NCBI GenBank assembly: GCA_914767715.1
Contig: OU612066.1
Span: 8,809,001 to 8,873,000, forward strand
Reading direction: 5' to 3'
Origin: Membranipora membranacea
Taxonomy: Eukaryota; Bryozoa; Gymnolaemata; Cheilostomatida; Membraniporidae
DNA: 64,000 nucleotides
The translations under genes and the position numbers were made by a program. The notes under the pieces were generated by a model. It was not told the origin of the DNA. It saw only the letters and a program-made list of their open reading frames with translations, and searched no databases. Positions 34,800 through 48,070 of this stretch are shown here, piece by piece; within the stretch, counting starts at the first letter, position 1, and each line of letters starts with the position of its first letter.

Positions 34800-36180
34800 T
34801 TGAGAATGAAAATTATGCAAATAAATTATTAAAAAAAAACAGTTGTACAACCAATTACTAGTTCATTGTACTGTAAGCACGTGATAATTGAAACATTAAG
34901 GTCATGCCTCGCCAAAAAACTTTTTGGGGTCCCTCAATCCACATGATCAAAAAAGTCTGAACCCAAAATTTGCGACGTTACGCCATGACGTCATAACGCG
35001 TCTTTGAATTTCAGCAACATATCAAAACCTATTGTCACTAATTGTCTATATTAAAAGTCATTGCAAGTTCTTGGAGCAAAAAATGCAGTTAATACATAAA
35101 TACTACCCTCATGTCATGCAGCCATAACAACAATAATGTTCAATGTTTGATTTGACTTGAAAAAAAAACGGCATGCACATTCACATAGTGATAGCTAAAC
35201 CATAAGTGTTGACAATGCTATAAAGTAAGTGAGCCGTGACAATTGCTGTCCAAGGTGGACAAATGTGATTACCCTAGTGCCCTCACTAGCCTAGTGCTGA
35301 CCAATATTGCTGAAAAAAAATTGATGTGCCAGTTGGAAAATTTTAAATTATCTTACTTCAAATCTAGTCAAAATTTTGACTAAAATGCCCCTTTGCTGTA
35401 CAAAACGAGAAGTACCTATGTGAAAACAGTTACACTGATACTTAAATATTTTTTCAGCTAGGGGTATCCTTCAAGGCCTTGATGAGGGCACTAGGCATTT
35501 ATTTTGAATCAAATAAAAAATTTCGTGTTGGATAAGGGGTATGATAAGAAGGCCCATCATGCAGTTTTCCAGAGGCAGACTGTAAACTCAAAATTCATTT
35601 TGCCAAGCTAACTTCAAATAAAATACATGTGAATAATAGCATGGCAACTACCTACAAACATATCCTTTTTGTATATTCCAAAGTTTCGAATCAACATCAA
35701 TGCCTCATGAATACAGAGGAAGATCCAACCATTCATGGTTCTTTCCCTGTTTTTTTCTGCACCAGATTTGGGGTAGTAATATAAGTATCTAAAATCCAGT
35801 CACTTTGGTGTATTTTACAACAGTTCACAAGCAAGCTTGTTAGTTCCTGTCTGTTATTACAGAACTTTCCTTCTCTAGTACTTGAAATTCATGTCAAAGG
35901 CTTGTTCCTAGGATTTATCATCACAAATTAATTTTATTGGGACTACTTTGCGCTGCCAATCCTGGTTTGATACTAATAAATGGTTGTGAGGCGTCTGAGC
36001 CAGATGCTCCCAGTTATTGACAGCTCCTATTCTTTTGCATGGTACCGGTGGCTTAAATTTTATAAATTGCCATCACATACAAAATAAATTAAATTAAAGA
36101 CAATATAGGGTTTGGAAATTGCAAATGAAGGAATAGCTACAATAAGAATGAAAATCCAAGGAAATCCGACCAGTGGTTCT
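34800..36180. other. Non-coding stretch between two LINE pieces
   Basis: No coding signal. A 12-base inverted pair, CTAGTGCCCTCA at 35274-35285 and TGAGGGCACTAG at 35483-35494, bounds a 221 bp interval that could be a small MITE. Confidence 0.3.
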
Positions 36181-36249
36181 CAAGTTAGTATCCTAGGCGA
36201 GGCAGGGAATTTTTATGTTATATATATATTTTTACAATTTGTAACTGAT

Positions 36250-36474
36250 ATTACTTTACTTTACAAACATAGGCCCCTTGGTGTGATATTTGATGAGCAC
36301 CTGATGTTTCCCTCCCCATTAGACCATATCATTGATAAAACAAAACATTCTCTTCATGGACTTATAAAGCCAAGAAAAGCTGGTATGAGATCTCATTCAC
36401 TGATTTTATTTCACAAGGCTAGAATATTATATGCAGGTCCGTGCTGGTTCCAAGACACCTTGCAAAATGATAAA
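36250..36474 (+). pseudogene. LINE reverse transcriptase relic, C-terminal part
   Basis: Reads PLGVIFDEHLMFPSPLDHI then DKTKHSLHGLIKPRKAGM and LILFHKARILYAGPCWF. LGVxFDexLxF..HIdxIxxKxxxxL is the thumb region following the polymerase in LINE reverse transcriptases. Same strand as 34230-34798 and possibly the other end of that insertion, with the catalytic centre lost or displaced. Confidence 0.8.
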
Positions 36475-36854
36475 TAAAACCGGAAAGATTTCAAATTTTC
36501 TGAGAATAGAATACTAGAATAAGTTCTATTTCCATAAACACACCTGACTGCTTTGTTATTATTTATTTATTTATACATGTCTTATTTGTCATTGACTTTG
36601 ATCGACAATAATAAAGTATATATATAATTTAATTGATGTGATTATTTTAGATTTAGGAACCGAGTATGACTACTTGTTTGAACTCCCGTACTTTTTGTAT
36701 TCTTTGTAATGTTTGCTGTTTCGCACACACCAAACACTTATTCGAATCTTTAAAAATACCTGATACCTGATGTGCACTCGTTTCCACCTACCACTAAAGC
36801 AATTGCTAGACTACACTATAAAATGTCATTACATCCACAATTAAGTATTGGTAT

Positions 36855-37155
36855 CCGGACATTTTCCCAATGTCTTTTTCTCACAAAGCCATTTTCCCAC
36901 CTCCCTTTATCCCACCAATCCATTTTCCCATCAAGCCATAAGCCCACTGAGCCATTTTCCCACCAGAACATTTTCCCACATATCCGTTTTCCCACCAGGA
37001 CGATTTCTCACTGATGCATTTTATCACCAGGATGTTTTTGCACCAATCTGTTTTCCCACCAGGATATTTTCTCACCAAGCTGTTTTCCCACCTGGACATT
37101 TTCTCACCAATCCAATTTTCCACCCGGACGTTTTCCCACTTGCCATTTTCCATTA
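36855..37155 (+). repeat. 16 bp minisatellite array, orientation 1
   Basis: About 18 imperfect units of nnTTTTCCCACCAGGA. The second half alternates ...CCAGGA and ...CCAATC ends, giving a 32 bp higher-order period. No stops in several frames, so long spurious frames cross it on both strands. Confidence 0.88.
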
Positions 37156-37289
37156 CTGCTTTTCTCAAATGAACGCTGGTAGCTTCCTTCTATTTTCTGT
37201 TTCTTTTCCTTCTGCTCTTTTTCAGGTATTAAAAATATTAATTGAAAATAGTGTTAGAGTATTCTGGTATGAAAATCGAAAATCCTAAA

Positions 37290-40200
37290 ATGAATTTAGA
37301 AAGTGCTGGATTGAACGCCGACTGCATTAGTTGGTATAAAGAGTCAACAGGAGAGCAACTCACCGAATACCAGCATACATCTTATGAACAATAACTATAG
37401 CGATGCTTGTCATAATCAAGCTTTTGGTTTGAATTTATAATTTACGATTATGCTTAGGTCATTCTGTGTGGCCATGACAAACCACATGTGCTGCACATTT
37501 GGTACTATTTACATTATTTGCGGTTGGGTCCCAAAGTTAGTAGGGGTGTAGAGTCTGTTGTGTACATGTTGAGACAAAGGGTTTTAAAAACTCGATTAAA
37601 AATGGCTGACAGTGATGTGACTTGACAGTTGACTAAAAAACTAGCAGTTGATATGACGTCATCGATTGAATTGCAACATGATTTTGGTACACATCTTTAT
37701 GTTCTTGTCACAGACATAACAGATGTGATAACTGTACCACATTGGTGATACGAGTTAGCTATATGGATAAATAACAACTGGTAGACAGCGTGCAAGGAAA
37801 ACAATGTGCACTGTCACAATTACCATTACAAAAAATGAATGTTCACAGAAAACAGTGAACCAAGGTATAAACTACTACGATTCATAAGTTGCACCTGATA
37901 TCTTTACTGCTTGACCATTGTTTTGCTGATGAAATATACAAATGGTCACTGTTTCTCTTTCAGTATTTCAGTACCATTTCAGTTTTTGCACCAAATTCTT
38001 GCTTGATTCCATCTAGCCATCAGAAGTTTAGTAACCATCATCATGAACAGATGTGAGTGCCTTTGTGAATGATCATCAATAATTTACACAATTATTTTGG
38101 GGAGTTGCTCTTGCGTTATTCTATATACTAATGTAGTCGAGGTTTAAATTACGCACTTTCTACGTTCATTCCAGGATTTTCATACCAGTCTACGTTCACG
38201 CCAGCTAATTACAATCCCGTCAGCGCTCATTCGAGCGGACGTTCATCCCAATCCCCTGAACACAACAGCATATGATATGATCAAATTCTAGGGTGCATGA
38301 CCTGATATCCTGATTTGTATATTTTACAAGAGCTTGATCTCAGATAGGCCTAACTATTTTTGTTTCGTCAATTCTTGTCGGGGATTGGATAGAATTGTTA
38401 AAATTATTGGTTTTCAATCAAATTGCTTTAGTCTTCTGAAGAGAAGACTTAATAATATTCTGCATTTAATCAATATTACGTCACCAACAAGGAGTGAGTA
38501 CACGTGGAGAGCAGGAGGACCGATAGCTAAATCCTCTAGAAGACCTGGCGAAGTGCACAAGGGTGCCTGGAAAACAGGGAGCACTGTGCGCATTTGGAAC
38601 AATTTTAATAGAAATAGATCACAGTATTGTTTTTTCTTGTAAAAAAAGAAGACAACATGCATTAATCATCCCTCTAAAATGCTTCACCTTAAGGATGTCA
38701 TGGCAAGTTTTAGACGCTTCTAATTTGTTATAACTAACATTATTTTTATAAATTCATTTGATATTTACTGATAGGGGAAGCCATTTTTCGATATTGGTCT
38801 AGGTTCACAATTTTAACAAATATAACTCACTGGTGTAAATATGATTCCGATAGCCTAAGGTCACTGTCAATTTCACCACATGTCAATAATTTCCTCTATA
38901 GTATTTTATGGTTAAATATTTTAGTGGTAAATGCATTTAGAGAAAAGAATTATAAAATAGTAATCCAGGTTTGTAATGGTTTCAGGAGGAATTGCCCCCT
39001 GTTTGAACATGGGGTTCTCTTTTACTATTTTTATATAGCTGGAGGCGAAAAGCAGTGCTATAATGACCAGATTTTGCAAATGGATTTTTTTCAGGTACCT
39101 AATTTTTAAGCTTTGTATTTCTCGAGTTTGTCAAACTAAAATGAAATAAAACAGAAAATACCTTAAGTTGAACCACACTAGCCTTGTCACGCGGTCGCGG
39201 GTTTCGGTTTTTGATATGCAATATTAGATCCTTCCAAGTCCTAGAGTGAGGGTTTACATGAAAGGCTAATCATTGTCTTTGAAATTGTTATCAAATTTTT
39301 TGGTATTTATACTTGCCTTAGATCCCTTTGAACTTCCAAAGAAGGGACACATGTTGAAGTTTTAATATACATGTTTATGTTTTTACTGAATCCATAACTT
39401 TGTTAGTCGTTTTTTATATCATATTTCCGTGTTCAATAGAAATTTCAACGGTAAAAAATCTCAAAATAAAACAAATAAATAGTGTGCGTGTTGTGATGCC
39501 ATAAACTTAACAATATTTTGATCAGAAAATGTAGACAGGGCAAACAACCAAATTGCACCACAACAAGCTGTGTATAGATATGCTTACTAGAGCTCAGTCT
39601 TTGGTTTACAAGTATAATTAACCAAGTATAATCTATTCCTTGTCTGCTTTAAATGGCCACCCTTATTTAACAGCATAAATTCTTCAATACAATTATATAT
39701 GTTCAATTGTTCACGCTTATTGGTGATCACCAATTGCATTTAGTATTGCATGTAGTTGTCCCTCCTTTGTACAAGTGGAAACAATTCTAATGTTTCAAAC
39801 TGTTGATATGGTAAAAGCAGGAAGGGTCTCTGAATCTGATCAAAGCAAATAATTGTTGTAATTTAAATAACATTCATTGACATCTCGGAAAAGATAGTGT
39901 GCGTGAATATACATAGAATGAGAATTTTATTTACATTGTTTGGTGGTTGATTGATAAAAGTTTGTAGACCAGTAAAACAATTTTTACCGAAAGCCATGTG
40001 GGGTATAACATATTATGATGTAAGCTTAGTTTTGTAGAGCGATATGGCCAATAACCGGCATATAAACGTTAATATGATAATCTCTTCAGCCCAGGTGATG
40101 ATTAAATCGCTCAAAACTTTTGAGAATTGGCATAGGTATGAATAATTTGTTTTGTGGAAAAGTAGTTTATAACAAGGAGGCAATTTTGATGAAATCAACC

Positions 40201-40374
40201 ACTTGGACTAACTTGTGCAACAAAAAACTCCAATCAATTCAACCAATCAACATCTCCATTTCCAAAGCTACTTTCTCCAGTGTTGGCTGGATGTGAACAT
40301 TGTTAACGTATTTGTGAAATGTGAACGGCTTAGCCCGAAAAAAAGGCTACAAAGGGAAAACTTCGGTGAATTAT
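37290..40374. other. No gene recognised
   Basis: About 3 kb between two arrays of the same minisatellite. Frames are short. A minus-strand frame at 38414-38662 is open but has no recognised motif. Confidence 0.35.
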
Positions 40375-40685
40375 TTTGTGTGGTGGGAAAACAGCACTGT
40401 GGTAAATTGTCCTGTTGGGAAAAATGTTTGGTGGGAAATTGTCCTGTTTGGAAAATTATTTGGTGGCAAAAAGGCCTTGTGGGAAAATGGCATGTTGAGC
40501 AAATGTCTAGGTGGAAAAATGGATTGGTGGGAGAACGTCCAGGTTGGAAAATGGAACAGTGGGAAATCAACCAGGTGGGATAATGGCTCGGTGGGAAAAT
40601 GTCCAGGTGGGAAAACAGCAGAGTGGGAAACGGGGGGTGGGAAAATGGCTTGGTTGGAAAATGACATTGGGAAAATGGGGCAGAT
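40375..40685 (-). repeat. 16 bp minisatellite array, orientation 2
   Basis: About 18 units of GGTGGGAAAATGTCCA, the reverse complement of the array at 36855-37155. Some units have drifted (GGTTGGAAAATGACA). Again open in several frames on both strands. Confidence 0.88.
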
Positions 40686-41207
40686 TTGTTTAAAACAAGC
40701 ATTTCAAATGCAGCATTTTAAATCTCTGCTCCAAAATTTTGTGTTCATGGCGAGGAGGGAATTTGATCGATTTCACAACGAATTATTGAGCTCTAGCTAG
40801 TGTTTTGTTTATGGCGTGACATGCACTGTGAACACATTGAAATAAGAATATTGACCATCACAATAGGGGGGTATTGTTGTGTATGGTGAAGTAACACTCA
40901 CTGAAAAACAGTCTGTAGTTGTGACAAGCTGTGTACTATGTCAATATGCTCCCCTATTGTGTAGTGTTGTGTCAATAGATCTTTAGTCTCACTATAATTG
41001 GGGTCCTGGCCATTGATGTACATCTCCAATATAGCTAGAAGATCCCTACAATGCATCAAAAGATGTGTTGAGGGGTTGCGTAATACCAGCACTAAAAGAG
41101 AATCCTCAAAAGCCTATGGCGGCGTCAAATCATGAATGATTAAAAAAATTCAAACTGCTCAGGTATTTAATGTGCTACACTGGGGCACTCATGATCACCA
41201 TATACAG

Positions 41208-41525
41208 TGTTAAAGACTTAATTTGAGGCTGCTTTTTTATATCACATCTCACTCTCCAAATTTACTTCTCTCATGTGAGCGATTTTCAGCTTTAGAAATC
41301 CAAATATTGAGGAAGTTATGGTCTCTCAAACTTTAAAGGTGACCACTCTCAATTGGCATTGGGAATCAGCGGGCAATCCTCGTGGGAAGTCACAACGCGT
41401 CATTCTTAATATGATATTAATAGATAGGATGATGATCAAAATGTTCAGGAATTATAGGAGGGTCTCGAACCCAGGTCCAAATGGCTCAGCAGGCAACACC
41501 GATACGCCTGAGCTATATTGTCTAC
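41208..41525 (-). mobile_element. tRNA-derived SINE, copy A
   Basis: On the minus strand, TAGCTCAGGCGTATCGG (A box, 41499-41515) is followed by GGTTCGAGACC (B box, 41461-41471), the internal pol III promoter of a tRNA head. The body continues to about 41208 and matches copy B, for example around GAGAGACCATAACTTCCTCA. Lies in an intron of the ASTE1-like gene. Confidence 0.75.
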
Positions 41526-41534
41526 AATTCCATT

Positions 41535-41828
41535 CCATAGAGCTGGAGCTGGTGGTGCGATAGCAGTGCCGTTGCTTACTGGTGTGAAAGACCCGGGTTC
41601 GAGTCCCACCTAGGTCTGAATTTTGATCATCATCTTATCTGTGGAATTATTAGTATAATAACTCATGATGTTTCTTGATGCCGATTGACTGCCGTCACCT
41701 TGAAAGTTTGAGAGACCATAACTTCCTCAATATTTGGATTCTTAAGCTGGAAATCGCTCAGATGATAGAAGTAAATATGTAGAATAAGATGTGATATAAA
41801 TTAGCAGCCTCAAAGTAAGTCTTTAAGC
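41535..41828 (+). mobile_element. tRNA-derived SINE, copy B (head-to-head with A)
   Basis: GGTGCGATAGCAGTG (A-box-like) and GGTTCGAGTCC (B box, 41596-41606) form a tRNA-like head. The body shares TTTGATCATCATC and the same ~200 bp tail as copy A in opposite orientation, so the pair forms a large inverted repeat. Confidence 0.75.
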
Positions 41829-44800
41829 TCAATTGGCAATCAGTTACCATGGTGCATGAAACTACCAGCAATGTCAAAGTTATACCATGACTGCCCATAG
41901 TGACATTACAAAGTGAAGCAAATAGACAATTAATTTGAGGTAGTCAACAGTTTGATAACAATTTGATAGTAATCATCTGGAGATCTATAATATTTTAACT
42001 CAGGTACTTATCTTTCCACATTGAGATAATGTTGGGAGTGGTTTTATAATTTTTTCACAAGTGATATGTTAGCTCAAAGGCTGAAAATAAATCCAAAATG
42101 ATGCAAATTGTTATGATCTCAAGAAGAAAAATGAAAACTCAATATTCTTGCTCCAATTACTGTCCTTACTGTAGCGATGTATCTGTGGGCTGCCATAGTC
42201 ATTCGGTAGAAAAATACAGTCACTTGACTCTCGACATTGATGAATGAACATAAGATGAATATCATGATTCATGAGTCTAAGGGAACAAGTACTTACTCCA
42301 TCGAAATCTTTGGATCTGCATTGTTAACCCAGCCAAATATCATCGCCATCATGATCGCCTTATCAATGGACTGCTGCCACTGTATCTCAACGGCCTTTTC
42401 TTGGCCTTCAGTCAGTCCAAAGCAGGGTTTAAAAAGTGCCGGAAGCTCATCTGTTGTATTATGACTATTGGTCTCCACCAGACGTGTCTCCATGGAGCCT
42501 GCAGTTCTCTCTATAACCTTGATAACCTTCTTAGCAGGAGCAGTAGCAGTAGAATTGACAACGTTGTTCTGAGCGCAGCTCCGTATTGTAAAAGAACACT
42601 GCCATGCACTTTTCTTTTCCAAATTTTCCATCTACAGCAGAAATATTGGTTAGAATGGAAGTAAAAAAATTGTTATAAGGTGACTCAGCTCATTGAAATT
42701 GTCAAATGCGCTTGTAACACCTAGCTCATCATTTCCGGTACACAGATTGAGTAAGCAGAAGCATGCGAGTGAGACTTGTGGAACTAGATCTCCAACCACT
42801 TTTGTTTATTTGAACAGGGATTTTGGTTGTTTTACGCATAAACCATTATCATTCACAGTCACACTGCTGTTTTAAGCCAATGTGACTACAGTGTGTACCG
42901 TCTCACTGGGTAGAAATGGACTTGTACATGAGGGGATAATATATTTTATATATGTCTATCAATTTCGTGAAAATACAAAAATTCTAAACAAATAAACTAT
43001 CCTCTCGATCGATCATATGGATCAATTGCATATAGCCGACAAGTGCCTCTCCAAGTTTCTTGCAGAAGATAATTGTCAAACTAAACTCTCTGCTTGCAGT
43101 GACACTTCCAATTCAGATTTCAAGGAGGTATCACACCCTAAGCTGGAGCAACACAGCGTGCTTCATTGATCAGAGTAGAATATAAAGTGAAATAAAGAAT
43201 ACAGCTGTTCTTATGAAAGATTTTTAGAGTGAATAATTGGAGATAGAGTTAGAAGTTGCTCCCCCCTCTGCTCATCCTTGGCAAAAATGTGGGTATGTAT
43301 TGTACTAACCCAGTAAACTACACTCCCTATCTTCTTGAGATGTATTGAAACTGTAAGTTTGACTCCGGCGAAATAACTACTTGCCTGTGGAAACAGAGTA
43401 TGTGTGATGGAATTATGGATGGGTTCCGTACTCATTAGCAACACTGCTTGGTTAGGAAAAAGACCTTTTCTATAGCGTCTCCAATCTGAGATCTCCAAAA
43501 TGTGTTTGTACTGTTCTTCATCATAGAACATATCTGACTCCTGAAATGAATTGAGCTAGCAATAACAGCAATAATTATTCAAATGCATCACAACTTAGGT
43601 TTTGCAATTTGATAACTGATTAATGGATAAACTCATCCAGTTATTCACAAGAAACATAGAGACCTAACACCATTGTCCTGACAGCCGTAAAGGAAGCCAG
43701 ACAAATAAGCTATTTTAGTTTTCTGTTGCGGGTCGCTGGTTTTCGGTTGGGCTCCCACCAGAACCAAGAACTTTCGAAATTAAAGTCCCTGGTGATCCAG
43801 GAGAGTTTGGTGGTTAAGCTGTGTTCTGTGCATATTTACAGAAGTTACCAAGCCTGAAGTTTTAGGGGAGATATGGAGACCCTAGAATGCTAAATAAAGT
43901 TTCTTATCTTGTTAGAATTAGCTAATCTGGGACTTGCTATTCGTTCACATCAAAACGCTTCGAAGAAACATATAGTCCGACAAAGAAGTTGGTCAAATTA
44001 ACAAAGACATGTATGTATCTTACTCATATGTGATAGATGCTGCTTCATCGTCAATGCAGATTTATGAAAATGAAGGGTCTGAAGAGGTCACGGCAGCTAT
44101 AACCAAAGCTGACTCCACCCACCCACCCCAGACAGCCTGCCCATCTGGTGTAACACCATGCCCTAAAATATTTTTTGCCTCCCCACCTTGATTTTTAAGT
44201 GACTAACATTTTAAGTTTGAGTTTTTTGTTATATCGATAATGACCAAAATCATTTGTTAGTCGGTGAGTGGAAAGGGTATTGCTATGGTCTACTTTGAAA
44301 AAAACCTTAATGGTGATATCCTTATGAAGTACTGAGTTTACTGTACAAGATCATTACACTGCTACTGACATTATTGTTCTCTCTCATGTTAAGTGCTATA
44401 TTTCTTCACAAAAATTACTAATAAATAATATTTTTTATCTTATGCAGAATTGTGATTAATAGATTTTAACAATGAAATAAATCTCTTTTTGCCTTGAAAC
44501 AAACGCAAATTATTATATTGTTTTAGTGAATAAATGTAGATAATGATTATGATGAAGTGAAAACTTGACATGACATGCAACGCCCCTCCCCCTCCGAACA
44601 CAAAATGATGGGCAATCTGTCTACCCAAGATAAATGCAAAATGCAAATTGGTACATTGTATACAGAGAGCAATAAAAGTGTATTGAGTTGACACCATGGC
44701 AGTTTAATGAGGCATGTATAATAACTTCCAGCTTAGAACAAAATTGCAACATGCATGTCGAAAAACCATGATGCTTGAATGATCCTTTGAGTACCATTTC

Positions 44801-47800
44801 TGGAGTACAGAACAGACTATTTGTTTTATGATTCAATACATGTACACAATAATTATATGCACATACTCCATACCTCTGACATCATATAACTCTTTATCAT
44901 ATCCATCAACTTGGTATTCTGCTGTCCATAGATTGAGATCTTTGCATTCATTTTCTTTTTTACACCTGATCTGTCTTTGTGGAGTTTACTGATCTTCTTG
45001 ATGATTCCTTTTATTCCCTGATATTTCCCTGTTTCTTCTGAATATTTCTCATGCTAAATGAAGAATTAAAGCTGTCAGGAGAAAATTCTGAGCATGAGGC
45101 TTCAAACCCAAGATGTTCAGAGGTTGACGCCAGACACACAACCCCTGAGATCATGCTTTTAGAATGGATGGATGGATTGAAACATAATCATAATTCGTGA
45201 TCTTCAAAATACTTGGCTGGCTGGTTGATAAGAGGACGATTGAATTTATTTTTTCATCCCAGCTTCTCAATAAATCTAAGCATGAGCTGATGTCTAACTG
45301 AGACTCATAGTTTCTACCTCATATGGCAATTAACTAGTGGAAAATCCGGAAGCATAATCAGGTTACAGCCATGGACGCGATAGAGGTGTTGTAAAATCAT
45401 AGATAATTATTAAGAAGGCAATCAAAGTTCAGCCATCACCTGATGTGTAGAATGAAGCCTCACTTTCAGCTCCTTTAAATCTTAATGTTGCCGATGCATA
45501 TGGGAAAGGTGTCTAGAGTTATCTTCTTATCTTATAATTTCATACATAGACTGTTATTACAAGGTATTTTAAGAATAATCATTGTCATCCCATTCCTCTT
45601 TAGGAACTTAGTCAAAATTTAGGGAAGAAAATTAATTGTTGAAAAAGAGATTGGCTCATTATAATAGGTTTCGCTCTAAAAGTGTAAACTTGTAAGCAGT
45701 AAGGTCCAAATTAAAATCCCGGCCCCGTTCCTGATTTGGCACTGGCACACCTTGTGGAACAGGATTAAATTAACCGAAGGTCCGCTGTGGGTGTGGACAC
45801 TCAACATGCGGTCAAAAATATCTCCCTCTGCCTCTTCAATATAAAGAGCAGCCAGAATTCCGACATGTAGGGTATGGGACTTGAGTGCCTCAACAGTGGC
45901 AAACTCTCTCCGCATTTTAGACTTACTTGCCCTTCCCTCATAGTACTTAGGAGTTGAAAGGAACATCATAAGTTGTACTTGGTCCCTGTTCCATCTTCTA
46001 TGTTAATCTCTAATACAAATAAACTTCTAAAAATGACCTTCATTTGTCAAATAAATTACCTCCCTGCCTCATAGAAAATCAATACAGACACAGATCTAAA
46101 GGTTCAGTTTTCTTTGCCTTACTACAAACTGATGATTCACACTAATATATTTCTGTACAAACCCCATTCGCAATAGTTGTGTGAGAGAATACACGGACTG
46201 GGGTTTGGCCATCCAGAAAATTAATCGATTTATTATTCCAAAAGGCTTAATAATTACCAAATTGGAGGTCTATTAAAAGTTTTGCATCGAATTTCTATTC
46301 CAGATTTTCAGCTCTGTACTTACATTTTTAAGCCAGTCTATACTTTTCATAATGTCCAATGTGTCTAATTCTTTCTTCAGACAATTTGAGAATTCCGGTT
46401 CTGTTTGCAGCCAATCTTTGTCACAAGTGATAGAAAGGAGTTTCAGTGATTCTTCATCGACTAGTGTGTACTCCTTTGCGATATCACTGCGGTGATAGGA
46501 TGTAGTTACCTTATCCGTCGACCTTCCGAAATAAATTCAGGTCACAACTAAGCACTAAGTTTCATGATGGTCGATAAACTAATCAAACTGTTGAATCTCA
46601 CGGCTTTAAAAATTCCTGCCAACAACAAAAAATCACTACTCTCTTTAATAATATGGCAAAATCGGTTGATCTGGGAATTAACTAGTTTTCTACACTAAAA
46701 CTATAAAAAAAAGGAACCCTTCGGCACAGAGTTGAGTGGTTATGTAAACATTTGTTGTGTTATAACGGAATAGGGAACATGTACCCTTGCAGTTTGGGTG
46801 AACAATTCATCAAGGGGCTATAAGATCTAGATATAGTGTGAAAACGCTAAGATCCTGAGATTTGTCACACCACAGAAAAATCTTGCCTTTGCGTTGTTAT
46901 GAGAACATCCCTCTAAAATACAAAAGGCTGTGGAAAATTCCACAAAAGTGGAAGCAAATATGTTTTGCATGGTATTGCCTTCTTGAGTAAAGCATATCCC
47001 ATACATCCTGATTATAACATTTTTGCCCCATTTGACTCAAATAATTTGTTACTTGCCCCTCTGATATTATCATGCTGATAAACTCTCGATCTAACAATAT
47101 AAGACCACACTGACGAGGCAGATCATACAGAATGAAATCTGTATCGTTGCTTAGAACTGGGCATTCTAACGCTTTAGCCAATCCAGCTATGACTGGATCT
47201 GCATCGCCATCTATGAAGCAGTAGTAGAGTTTATTCTCCTCTTCCAGTTTTTTTAAACAGGCAACCAACACCTTTAATAATTTAACAAACTGAGAGAATA
47301 GGACAGAGTTACAATCATTATGCATAGACTATAGCTGGATATTCAACCTAGCTGTTGTGTGTGTTATATCATGGTTTGGTGGTAATCTGGTTCTAAGACA
47401 ATCACTACATGATCAAATAGGTCCACAGATCAGATTATTGATTCTCCTCATAAATATTCAAGATTGCAGGCATTCTGGATTATGGAGTTGTTATAAGCTT
47501 TGAGGCTTATTGTCAAAACCTGGATTTAGTCAAGAATGTCTTTATTTACATCGATTGAAAATTTGTAGGGCTCAAGGTAGCTCAGGCAGATCCAATAATT
47601 AAAACTATTTTCGGAATAAATCTCATGTATCCCTAACACATTATCAACTTCATTTATCAACCTTGTCTAGGAAAGCAAGCATCAGGATCTTGCACAATCT
47701 AGGTTGAATAGCATACCTCTTTTGCTAGACAAGGCAACACCATCTCATATGGCGTACCATTGATGATCCTTTCCACTCTTTTCACTTCTTTTTCTGCTCG

Positions 47801-48070
47801 GATGTCTTGGATTCCAGTGTGTTTTTTGGCAAAGCCATCAAACACAACATACGATTTTATGCCTGCACTAGATAAGTTTCGAAAGAATTCCATCACACAA
47901 GCCTGATACAAGTCATATTCCCCTCCATATCCGCCTCTGGATACATCACAGTAGTCATACAGCATGAATTTCAAGTTTGAGCCGTCTATGACCAAGTTCT
48001 CCCCATTAAGTAACTTTGTACTACCACATTTCTTTTCGGTGAGAAATTACCTCAGACCGGATATCCCCAT

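Larger units (their letters stand above)
40898..48070 (-). pseudogene. ASTE1: Asteroid/ASTE1-like XPG-type nuclease gene, many exons, early stop
   Basis: The first exon starts MGISGLR at 48070, the XPG/FEN N-terminus, and continues LLNGENLVIDGSNLKF (the VIDG catalytic region) and SAGIKSYVVFDGFAKKHTG, ending at 47717 (AAAGAG|GTATGC). Exon 2 starts in phase at 47289: FVKLLKVLVACLKK, then YYCFIDGDADPVIAGLAKAL and ECPVLSNDTDFILYDL (XPG-I region, SNDxD signature of the asteroid family). Probable later exons: 46486-46324 (DEESLKLLSITCDKDWLQ), ~45985-45720, 45055-44876, 43543-~43395 (WRRYRKGLFPNQAVLLM), 42631-~42300 (EIQWQQSIDKAIMMAMIF, matching the QWQ region of ASTE1) and 41091-40898 (stop TGA). 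These proteins are putative structure-specific DNA endonucleases. Codon 8 is TAA (48047-48049) although the frame otherwise fits the family, so this copy is broken or misread. Not all later joins agree in phase. Confidence 0.68.

Noticed and set aside
36848-37288. 146-codon frame rich in FPT/FSH repeats
   Set aside because: Product of the 16 bp minisatellite, open in several frames and both strands; no splice or start support.
40321-40800. 159-codon Trp/Gly/Lys-rich frame
   Set aside because: Same minisatellite in reverse orientation; composition follows the DNA repeat.
41456-41610. Two divergent functional tRNA genes
   Set aside because: A and B boxes are present, but stems are incomplete and each is followed by the same SINE body.
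10372-48070. Alternative genetic code explaining in-frame TAA/TGA
   Set aside because: Both TAA and TGA occur, several breaks are frameshifts, and the CDV3-like gene and LINE polymerase end at normal stops.
40898-48070. Academ-type transposon (XPG nuclease plus helicase)
   Set aside because: The nuclease here fits asteroid/ASTE1 proteins and is 27 kb from the helicase, with no shared terminal repeats seen.
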